Positions 14,765 to 21,265 of a stretch of DNA of 21,265 nt are shown here, in pieces. The notes under the pieces are model-generated. The model ran no database searches, had not been told where the DNA came from, and saw nothing but the letters and a program-made list of their open reading frames with translations. The position numbers and the translations under genes are program-made. Position 1 is the stretch's first letter, and each line of letters begins with the position of its first letter. The DNA comes from a virus. The stretch is taken from IMG/VR virus record IMGVR_UViG_3300044641_009961, positions 1 to 21,265 of that record. One strand, written 5' to 3'.

Positions 14765-15982
14765 TTATTTACCTATAACTTCGAATTTTGGGCAAGGAAC
14801 AATAAATTTTCCGCCTCTTTCCAAAAAATCATTTTCCCTATCTAAAAATTCGCTTATAAAATGCCACGGCAAAACAAGTAAGTAATCTGGGTTTTCTTGC
14901 CTCATTTGAGCTTCGGAGAAGATGGGAATGTCTGTCCCTACGGTTCTCTTTCCGTATTTATATGGACTTCTTTCAGCTATACCATCTATCATCGTATTAT
15001 CTAACCCAAAGTATTGCAAAAGGGTATTTCCTTTTGTACTAGCTCCATACGCCCAAATAATTTTTCCTTTTGCTTTTTCTTGCTTTATAAAAGAAATCGT
15101 TTTATTTTTTAATTCTTCTATGTCATCGAAGAACTTTAACCAAGATTCTTTTTGATCAAGTTTTAATGCGCGTTCGTATTCTAACGTTGATTGCACTCTA
15201 TAGTGCGCAACATCTCTATGTGGTTGAGTTCCAAACTTTTTAAAGTTTGCAGTGGATTTCATAGCATAAATTCTAAACGATCCACCATTAACCGTATTTA
15301 ATTCGCAATCCAGTATTTCGAAACCATTTCTTCTAAAAAGTTCCTTTATATTAAATAACGAATAATAATAAACATGTTCATGACATATATTATCGAAAGC
15401 CATTTGTTGTATCATTAGAGGGGTATAACTCATCTGTAATACCCAAAGACCATCGTCGTCTATAATTTCATGTACATCTTTTATAAATGAATCGGGATCA
15501 TCTAGGTCATAAAACATAGCTATCGTTGTAACAACTTTTGGTTTTTTAGAAGAAAATTTCGTTCTCTTATAAGCTTTCGAACTAAAATAATCCTGAATAA
15601 TTTCGTCTGCGTGTTGCGTAGATTCAAGTTTATAAGAATCATCGGCAGGATCGATACCTACTCTAAAACACGTATTTCCTACATGCTTTAAAAGCGTACC
15701 ATCATTACATGCGATATCGAGCCAAACATCTTCTTTATCTATTTTAATAATTTTTTTTATAGATGTCACAATTTCGCTTAAATCATTCGACATACTAGCG
15801 TTAATACCTGAACGGTACCAATATTTTCCATACATGAAATCTTTATTCGCTACTTTTTCAAGTCTTACGAATCCGTTTTCATCTAATAATAGATTCATTT
15901 CTACCTTATCACATCTAGGATTTTCGTCGGGCGACAAAAAATCAGAAACGTACATTTCGCCTAAACTAAATAATTTTTGCAT
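14765..15982 (-). CDS. NDP-sugar C-methyltransferase (TylC3/NovU-like) lacking N-terminal zinc ligands
   Basis: A 405-residue protein. SAM binding shows as WLDIACNDGTLL (about 87-98), catalytic centre CHEHVYYYS (190-198) with the general-base His, NGGSFRIYA (222-230), and the C-terminal Rossmann-like domain AYGASTKGNTLLQYFGL (301-317) with KRTVGTDIPIFS. These belong to the two-domain C-methyltransferases that methylate C3 or a neighbouring carbon of a 4-keto sugar. The family normally starts with a zinc domain of two Cys pairs. Here the first pair is absent because the protein begins at the LGE stretch, and the second pair reads Asp/Asn (LLLDENGFVRL). An in-frame TGA four codons upstream of the ATG rules out an earlier start. 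It overlaps the preceding gene by 17 bp. Confidence 0.88.
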   Translation of the reverse strand: MQKLFSLGEMYVSDFLSPDENPRCDKVEMNLLLDENGFVRLEKVANKDFMYGKYWYRSGINASMSNDLSEIVTSIKKIIKIDKEDVWLDIACNDGTLLKHVGNTCFRVGIDPADDSYKLESTQHADEIIQDYFSSKAYKRTKFSSKKPKVVTTIAMFYDLDDPDSFIKDVHEIIDDDGLWVLQMSYTPLMIQQMAFDNICHEHVYYYSLFNIKELFRRNGFEILDCELNTVNGGSFRIYAMKSTANFKKFGTQPHRDVAHYRVQSTLEYERALKLDQKESWLKFFDDIEELKNKTISFIKQEKAKGKIIWAYGASTKGNTLLQYFGLDNTMIDGIAERSPYKYGKRTVGTDIPIFSEAQMRQENPDYLLVLPWHFISEFLDRENDFLERGGKFIVPCPKFEVIGK

Positions 15983-16937
15983 TTTTCTCTCTCATTTCGA
16001 ATTGTATCATTCTATCGACTAAATCTTCGATCGTATATTGAGTAAACCAATTTAATCGACTTCTAATTTTTTCTGTGTTTGCTCTTACATATTTCGTGTC
16101 GACACTTCTGGTGTATATAAGATTTTGTTTAATAATTAATTCTTTATTTAAATTTAATTTTTTTAAAACTAAAGAAACAAAATCTTCTAATTTTACGAAG
16201 CTTCCTGTTCCAACTACATAATCTTCGCAATCTTTTTCTTCCAATATTAAAGAAATAGCTTTCATATAATCAATGGCGCATCCCATGTCTCGATAGGAAT
16301 TTAAGTCGCCTAATTCCATTTGATGTAATTCGCCTCGAAATATTTTCACAGCATTTTTTATTACTTTTTTTGTGAAAAAATTGTTTTCTCGACGCTCAGA
16401 TTCATGATTAAAAAGAATTACAGAACTACATTTAATATTTTTTCTTTCTCTTAATTCAAGTATTAGTTGATCTACGGTGTTCTTAGCTATGCCGTACGGA
16501 TACAAAGGACTTCTTATTGATTTTTCATTTATAAATTCTTCGCCGCAATTTCCAAAAACAAGTGAAGAAGAAGCTTGCACAAATTTTATATCTAATTTTG
16601 TATCACATAAAAACTGTAATATATTAATGGGAAATTGAGCATTAACCTTAAATATTTTATCTACATCGCGCCAGGCATCGAAAACATTGGAAATAGCTAG
16701 AAGATTACAAATCGCATCTGGTTGTTCTTCTAATAAGATTTTCTTTATATTGTCAAAATTTTCGATGTCTATTTCTTTGAAAATAATATCTTTATTAACA
16801 GCTTCGATAAGTTCTATTTTTCTTTCTTCTTTCGTATTTTCTCTTATGCAACAAATAACTTCGTGTCCCTTCGAAATAAGTTCTTTAGTTAAAAAGAAAC
16901 CATCTTGACCTAGCGCGCCAAATATTAAAACCTTCAT
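15966..16937 (-). CDS. GMD-like short-chain dehydrogenase (NDP-sugar epimerase/reductase), not a canonical dehydratase
   Basis: A 323-residue extended SDR protein clearly related to GMD: GALGQDG (7-13), CCIRENTKEERK in place of the GMD NADP insert, FNHESERRENNFFTKKV near 167-183, and Y148-x3-K152 (YGIAK). The GMD catalytic Glu is missing: the SSSE block reads QASSSLVFG (121-129), with Leu126 where Glu stands in 4,6-dehydratases. It therefore probably reduces or epimerises a keto sugar, like GDP-4-keto-6-deoxymannose reductases, and does not dehydrate. The ATG follows the previous stop by 4 bases with a weak GAAG site. It is a diverged paralog of gmd in the same cluster (shared motifs, many changed residues). 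The substrate is probably GDP-linked. Confidence 0.8.
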   Translation of the reverse strand: MKVLIFGALGQDGFFLTKELISKGHEVICCIRENTKEERKIELIEAVNKDIIFKEIDIENFDNIKKILLEEQPDAICNLLAISNVFDAWRDVDKIFKVNAQFPINILQFLCDTKLDIKFVQASSSLVFGNCGEEFINEKSIRSPLYPYGIAKNTVDQLILELRERKNIKCSSVILFNHESERRENNFFTKKVIKNAVKIFRGELHQMELGDLNSYRDMGCAIDYMKAISLILEEKDCEDYVVGTGSFVKLEDFVSLVLKKLNLNKELIIKQNLIYTRSVDTKYVRANTEKIRSRLNWFTQYTIEDLVDRMIQFEMREKNAKII

Positions 16938-16941
16938 AAAT

Positions 16942-18801
16942 TTATACTTCTTCTATAAGTTTTAATGCCAAATTTATTAAGTTTAATTTAATAGAATCTG
17001 GTTGCATAGGAACGCAAGTAAAAATAAGAGACGCCGTTAAGCCTTTTAATATTTTTTCGTCGACTTGAATTTCTTTAACGAAAAAATTTCTTAATGAATT
17101 TAGCTTATTCTCGTCAACGATTTGTTTTCTAATAATAAAATCATATCCAATTAAAGATTGATAAACTTTTGAGTAATCGTAATTAATATCGCCTGTAATA
17201 GTAAGGGTATTCCCGACAAATCCTCGCATATCAATAAATTTAATTCTATTATTTTTATCTATGATTATGTTAGTAAATACAGGATCTCCGTGAATATTTC
17301 CTCTTTTTGCTATATTCGAATTTTCGTATTCTAATAAGAAATTCATAATTGAAGAATAAATTTTATCAGTTAAAGAAGTTTTTTGAAAATTAAAATCTGA
17401 ATATCTTTCTTTTAATTTTTTTGAATAGTTTAATAAAATATCGATATTTTTATTTTCTATTTCTGATGAATGCAAAACGTTAAGAGAATCGACCAAATAT
17501 TCTAGGTGGGATTTCTGGAGAATTCCTGTGACTAGCATTTTTGAAAACGTTGGACCATCTATTTTTTCTAATTCTAGAGATATTGAATTATTTATTTCTT
17601 TATGCGATATTAGCTTTGGAAATAAATACTTGATACTATCTGGTGAGTTAAGATACCAATAAAGTTCTCCTCTAATCGCATCATTAGAGGACGATTTAAT
17701 TATTGCTGTCGAAGTTTCATCTAGATTATTATAGTCTCTAGAAATCATCTCATTACAATATACACCCGTTAATTTTTCTAGATCGTCATATGCGTTAATA
17801 GCTTTATCGTCAATATAAAAATCAGCGTAAGGTTTTCCGAAATATATTTCGTCGTATGGTATTTCAAATTTATCTAGTGTTTCGAAAGTAATTTTTCCTA
17901 TGTCTGCGACCAATCTGCCAACATTTCCACCATGCGTTTTCATTCGACGAGCAGTTTGCAAAATAATCGTATGACCATTTGATTTAAGATATTTTAAAAA
18001 TTCTATATTTTTTATTATTGGTTCAACAGTCGTATAATCACCAGCTATTTTAGGTTCTGATACCAGAGTATTATCTAGATCGAAACAAAATCTAAGTTTT
18101 TCGCTCGTCTTAAATCCTTGCAACTGAGACGGTGTTCCTAAACAAGTAAATTGTTGCGTTTTTTGGGCGTAAACTTCTTCTCCTGCTTCTATCATTTCCT
18201 GAAATACTGTAGAAATATAGTATTCGTTATTTATCAATCGACTCTTATTCATGATTTTGTCGATATATTTTAAAGCAGTAAGCCCGTCTTTGAAACAATA
18301 AGTTCCTACTGAAGCGAAATTAGATATTTTGCTTTTCTCTATAATTTTTTTTACTTTTTCGTTTTCTATTTCGATATAAGAATATATCGGAGTATTTCCA
18401 GTATCCTCGAAATAGAAAATAGAATTTTTATTTTTTGGGATTGAATTTATGTGATTTTTATCATAAAAAGTATCTGAATCGCAAATTACGAATTGTTCAT
18501 TTAAATTAAAAACGTGATTTTCTAATGCTAATTTAATCGTATGGGCTGCGCCTTGCGTATTTTCGTTTAATACAATCGTTTTAATTTTATCGTGATATCT
18601 TGACCTTAATCTTTCGGTTAAACGTTCTGATTCGATGTCTGACCTATGCACTATCACAACGTTATTAGAGTTGCAATCTATGTTATCTAGCAACCAAAAA
18701 AGAATTTCTTTACCGTGCGCTTTAATAAGTGGCTTAGACGAAAGATACCCCACTTCTCTAAATCGTTGTCCAACGCCCATCATAGGAATAATAACGTTCA
18801 T
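16942..18801 (-). CDS. Three-domain protein: sugar nucleotidyltransferase - EcbF/BcbF-type HAD - APH/choline-kinase-like kinase
   Basis: A 619-residue protein. Domain 1 (1-230) is an NTP_transferase fold: GVGQRF (9-14), KP (23-24), DSD (108-110) and LGTPSQL (221-227). Domain 2 (about 236-350) is a HAD phosphatase of the capsule EcbF/BcbF kind: FDLDNTLV (D241, D243), GDYTTVEPI, LQTARRMKTHGG (T283), K323 and D331-D332, all four motifs intact. Domain 3 (about 370-619) is an aminoglycoside-phosphotransferase/choline-kinase-like kinase: HGDPVFTN (H504-N511) and IDMRG (D524). Together these give kinase, phosphatase and nucleotidyl transfer, the chemistry that activates a sugar phosphate or choline-like group (compare HddA-GmhB-HddC or LicA-LicC). 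The start is ATG with GGG upstream. The substrate is unknown. Confidence 0.85.
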   Translation of the reverse strand: MNVIIPMMGVGQRFREVGYLSSKPLIKAHGKEILFWLLDNIDCNSNNVVIVHRSDIESERLTERLRSRYHDKIKTIVLNENTQGAAHTIKLALENHVFNLNEQFVICDSDTFYDKNHINSIPKNKNSIFYFEDTGNTPIYSYIEIENEKVKKIIEKSKISNFASVGTYCFKDGLTALKYIDKIMNKSRLINNEYYISTVFQEMIEAGEEVYAQKTQQFTCLGTPSQLQGFKTSEKLRFCFDLDNTLVSEPKIAGDYTTVEPIIKNIEFLKYLKSNGHTIILQTARRMKTHGGNVGRLVADIGKITFETLDKFEIPYDEIYFGKPYADFYIDDKAINAYDDLEKLTGVYCNEMISRDYNNLDETSTAIIKSSSNDAIRGELYWYLNSPDSIKYLFPKLISHKEINNSISLELEKIDGPTFSKMLVTGILQKSHLEYLVDSLNVLHSSEIENKNIDILLNYSKKLKERYSDFNFQKTSLTDKIYSSIMNFLLEYENSNIAKRGNIHGDPVFTNIIIDKNNRIKFIDMRGFVGNTLTITGDINYDYSKVYQSLIGYDFIIRKQIVDENKLNSLRNFFVKEIQVDEKILKGLTASLIFTCVPMQPDSIKLNLINLALKLIEEV

Positions 18802-18844
18802 TCTTTGCCCATAAAAATAAAATAATTTAAATCTTATTTTTATT

Positions 18845-19438
18845 TCAAAAACTGTTTATAATATCGATAGGATATTTTCCATCGCATTGAATTTTTAAAA
18901 ACTTTGTAAGATCGACATGTACGGGATCGATCCACCAGTCTTCGAACGCACATTCCTTTCGTTCGAACCCAGGTTGTTGAACGTATACATTCGAGCACAA
19001 TAAATGATATCCTAATTCACTAAGAATTTTTCTTTGTTCTCCTCTATATTTGTCACCATATAGATACGCGTCGTGTTCTATAGTAATGACTTTAAAGCGA
19101 TATAAATCGTGTGGTAATATCTTAAGAACATCAACACTAGCTTGATCAACATCGAGGGAGAGATAATCTATAGAATTAGGAGCATTACATTGATTAAAAA
19201 TAGAAGAATAATTTAGTTTAAGAGCATCAGCTATTATTAAAGTACACGATCTTGTACTATATGAAGACGCATAATTCTTATCTAATTCTACGCATATTCC
19301 GTTCCACGAATAAGCTTCGAATAAAGCAGTATTATTAGAAGAATAAGCTCCACAGCTACCAATGTCTAAATAGAAACCATTATTTTTTCCATTATTAATT
19401 CTTATCGCAAATTCATCTTGTTGAGCATCTGAATACAT
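18845..19438 (-). CDS. FkbM-family methyltransferase
   Basis: A 197-residue Rossmann methyltransferase. The SAM site shows as GFYLDIGSCGAYSSNNTALF (21-40, with D25), the acidic residue after strand 2 as GICVELD (47-53), and a later conserved block as IDYLSLDVDQASVDVL (90-105). EDWWIDP near 166-172 is common in phage and LPS-cluster FkbM proteins. These enzymes O-methylate sugars or similar acceptors. Start ATG with AGGA at 6-7 nt. It is followed by a 43-bp AT-only gap before the three-domain gene. The acceptor is most likely a sugar hydroxyl of the glycan built by the neighbouring enzymes. Confidence 0.83.
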   Translation of the reverse strand: MYSDAQQDEFAIRINNGKNNGFYLDIGSCGAYSSNNTALFEAYSWNGICVELDKNYASSYSTRSCTLIIADALKLNYSSIFNQCNAPNSIDYLSLDVDQASVDVLKILPHDLYRFKVITIEHDAYLYGDKYRGEQRKILSELGYHLLCSNVYVQQPGFERKECAFEDWWIDPVHVDLTKFLKIQCDGKYPIDIINSF

Positions 19439-19455
19439 TTTTATTCCTATAAATT

Positions 19456-20184
19456 TTAAAAAATGAAATCTTTTCTTTCTTTCGTACTGGATATCGACGA
19501 GGCATTATCTTTGATAGATTTTTTTACTTTTATTTTCGATTTCGTAATATGGTAACCTAATAAAACTTCAGGATTAAATTCAATACCTAACGCGTAGTAG
19601 TTTTGTAAGTGATTAAAGACATTAGAGTAGACGTTCATATTTTCACTATTACTATACGCTATATGATCGTTTATGGCATAAAAAGTGTGCTTACAATCAG
19701 ATTTCGTATGCAAATACTCGAGATCATTTAATGAAATTTCGAAATTTTCTGAGAAAGTATAATCAAATCGGCATCGAATTACGCAATCATATTTAAAATT
19801 ATTTTCATTTTCGAACGTCGACTTTAATTCATTCGATTTTAAAATGGAATAAAACATACTTTGTATATTAAAAGAAGGTCTAGGATTCGTGATTGGATTA
19901 TAGCAAGAAAAACGATGTGAATCTCTATATTCTTTTTCAAAGTATTTCTGGGCTTCAAAAGTATATTTCTTTGGCTTATAGTTTTCTAATATAAAGTTTT
20001 CAGTATCTTCGCAAAAAATATCCGTCAAAACATCTTTTCGAAATGGTTTTCCTCGAACACTTTCGTCAATCCAAACGTGAGCAAATACATCGCAATTATT
20101 AATATCAATTACTTTTTCTTTTATACTATAAAAAGATTCTTTTAATCCTCGAGGTTGACCAGATAAACACAAAGCTACTTTCAT
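19456..20184 (-). CDS. Putative glycosyltransferase-like protein, DUF family seen in surface-glycan clusters
   Basis: A 242-residue protein. The N-terminus MKVALCLSGQPRG and the later CDVFAHVWID (31-40) are a pattern I associate with uncharacterised glycan-cluster proteins. YDCVIRCRFDYTF (132-144) resembles the R-x-D site that these proteins use in place of a classical DxD. No signal peptide or membrane segment is visible. The ATG overlaps the previous stop (ATGA) and GGA lies 6 nt upstream. Its place between a GT-like gene and the FkbM methyltransferase supports a glycan role. The enzyme activity is not proven; I am fairly sure of the gene but not of its reaction. Confidence 0.7.
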   Translation of the reverse strand: MKVALCLSGQPRGLKESFYSIKEKVIDINNCDVFAHVWIDESVRGKPFRKDVLTDIFCEDTENFILENYKPKKYTFEAQKYFEKEYRDSHRFSCYNPITNPRPSFNIQSMFYSILKSNELKSTFENENNFKYDCVIRCRFDYTFSENFEISLNDLEYLHTKSDCKHTFYAINDHIAYSNSENMNVYSNVFNHLQNYYALGIEFNPEVLLGYHITKSKIKVKKSIKDNASSISSTKERKDFIF

Positions 20185-21176
20185 AGTATTTCCAACATCG
20201 CGCGTGCTCTATTCACGTAAGTGTGATAATCTTTAATATAATTTTGAGCATTAATTATAAAACCATAATCATGCAATTTATTTTCTACATCATAATATAA
20301 CTGCGTTATATTAGAATTATAAACTAAATTTCCCTCAAGCTCATTATAAACCTCGTGAGAATTTGTCATGCCTAGGTGACCGTAGCTCATATTTTTATAA
20401 ACTCTACAAGGAACGTGACCCCATTCTATCATATTTTTTGATCGAACATCGAATCCCATAAGAGAACGTTTTGAATATTCTATGTAAGACTCTTCGTTTA
20501 ATGGATTCGAATAAAAATCATTAAATTTAAATAATACACCATTTTTTTCACATTCTAAAGCAAATTGATTTATTTCTTCGACGTTTGAATGCGCACCATC
20601 GCTACTTAAAGTTCCTAAAAAATACACAATATTTTCTCTAGGAAAATAAACGTCTTCTTCTTTGAATTCATGAGGAAGTAAATTCGTAGCCCAACCCATA
20701 TATAACTTATCGAAATCATCGATTCGATATTTGCATTTTCCATTTTCGAAATCTACGACTCTATTTGTAGACTGTTGATAGTAGCAACCTCTATTAATTT
20801 GAGGCGTATTTTTTTTATCTAATTTATAAATATAGTTTGGATGATTGACAGAAATTGCGTTATATCTAACATCCACAAAACGCCCAACATTTCCAACGTA
20901 TTTTTGTGGATCATATGCACAATGAACATAATATATCGAACTTTTATTTAAGGGAATAAAAGAATCATCATAACCTTCTGCCCAAAAAATACAATTAGAA
21001 AAATCGAAATCATTATCAGGCGGTTTATTTTCAAACCAATACGTATCGAATCCCATCGACTTAAAAGCTCTATACATGGAATTCCAAACATAGCTTATCG
21101 TATTTGACATGCCTGGCTTCATCGGCCAACCCCAGATAATAACCTTATAATGCTTCTTAGCTAGTTCTAAATTCAT
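20181..21176 (-). CDS. Putative GT-B glycosyltransferase-like protein, unusual family
   Basis: A 331-residue protein I cannot place in a named family. It starts with a Rossmann-like strand, YKVIIWGWPMKPGMSNTISY (10-29), and has a second one at ENIVYFLGTLSSDGAHSN (181-198). It ends with a donor-site-like region, GHVPCRVYKNMSYGHLGMTN (243-262), similar in layout to the x-R-x-[FY]-x-x-[ML]-[SA]-x-G block of GT-B enzymes that select a donor. No E-x7-E motif is seen. The start is ATG 21176 with AGGA 10 nt upstream; the upstream gene ends 2 bp before it. Its place in the cluster favours glycosyl transfer. Confidence 0.65.
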   Translation of the reverse strand: MNLELAKKHYKVIIWGWPMKPGMSNTISYVWNSMYRAFKSMGFDTYWFENKPPDNDFDFSNCIFWAEGYDDSFIPLNKSSIYYVHCAYDPQKYVGNVGRFVDVRYNAISVNHPNYIYKLDKKNTPQINRGCYYQQSTNRVVDFENGKCKYRIDDFDKLYMGWATNLLPHEFKEEDVYFPRENIVYFLGTLSSDGAHSNVEEINQFALECEKNGVLFKFNDFYSNPLNEESYIEYSKRSLMGFDVRSKNMIEWGHVPCRVYKNMSYGHLGMTNSHEVYNELEGNLVYNSNITQLYYDVENKLHDYGFIINAQNYIKDYHTYVNRARAMLEIL

Positions 21177-21178
21177 GT

Positions 21179-21265
21179 TTAAATTATCCTATTTAATAGT
21201 GGTAAATATTCATTTTTAAGAATGTTTGATAAATCAAATTTATTTATTGCATATTCTCTTATTTG
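21179..21265 (-). CDS. C-terminal end of an upstream gene, possibly a glycosyltransferase (partial)
   Basis: The last 28 codons of a minus-strand gene enter from the right edge and stop at TAA (21181-21179), 2 bp before the next ATG. The sequence REYAINKFDLSNILKNEYLP, ending LLNRII, resembles the helical tail of GT4 enzymes, where a YA..F motif precedes the final helix. This is too short for a firm call. The open frame and the AGGA of the next gene lying inside it support it as coding. Confidence 0.5.
   Translation of the reverse strand, partial: QIREYAINKFDLSNILKNEYLPLLNRII

Noticed and set aside
18802-18844. AT-only inverted repeat in the gap before the three-domain gene, possible terminator
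   Set aside because: The arms contain only A and T with a one-base bulge and no GC stem or clean U-run; such repeats are expected by chance in this AT-rich sequence.

Overview
The window is part of the genome of a T4-like contractile-tailed phage (myovirus), probably an AT-rich environmental one. Three observations support this: (i) a run of T4-type baseplate genes (gp5-like hub, gp25-like and gp6-like wedge proteins) followed by adhesin-like structural genes; (ii) a gp55-like late sigma factor next to them; (iii) tight packing, with every supported gene on the minus strand, overlapping ATGA or TAATG junctions and no gap above about 57 bp. I saw no tRNA or rRNA gene, transposase, integrase or CRISPR array, and no stretch over 300 bp without a gene. 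The host cannot be named from sequence alone. Sugar-nucleotide gene blocks inside structural regions are known from large marine T4-like phages such as some cyanophages.

The minus strand is transcribed from high to low coordinates. Region A (about 21265 down to 10297, plus 10300-9149) is a sugar/glycan block. It holds a gene tail at the window edge, two poorly characterised glycosyltransferase-like proteins, a FkbM-type methyltransferase, a three-domain nucleotidyltransferase-HAD-kinase protein, a GMD-like short-chain dehydrogenase that lacks the dehydratase Glu, a sugar C-methyltransferase, GDP-fucose synthase (fcl), GDP-mannose 4,6-dehydratase (gmd), a TagD-like cytidylyltransferase, a PD-(D/E)XK nuclease with Cas4-like cysteines, and two GT-B glycosyltransferases. 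Region B (9152-7773) has a small membrane protein, the gp55-like sigma factor and a small unknown protein. Region C (7758-1) has the hub, a small unknown protein, gp25-like and gp6-like wedge proteins, a DNRLRE-like structural protein, and a large LamG-containing structural protein that runs off the left edge.

Inferred joint role: Gmd and Fcl give GDP-L-fucose. The second dehydrogenase, the C-methyltransferase and the three-domain protein could make a second, modified sugar nucleotide. The glycosyltransferases would move these sugars onto either a virion protein or the host surface. Downstream, the sigma factor would drive late transcription of the baseplate and adhesin genes.

Several starts given here are TTG codons or internal ATGs chosen by ribosome binding site. 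The leftmost gene (706 codons, TTG start) is easily missed because it has no ATG start and no stop inside the window. The most testable oddities are a T4-late-promoter-like TATAAATA one helical step before the gp25-like ATG (possible leaderless mRNA), a hairpin that hides the ribosome binding site of a glycosyltransferase, the three-domain enzyme, the second GMD-like enzyme with SSSL in place of SSSE, and a C-methyltransferase that has lost its zinc ligands.
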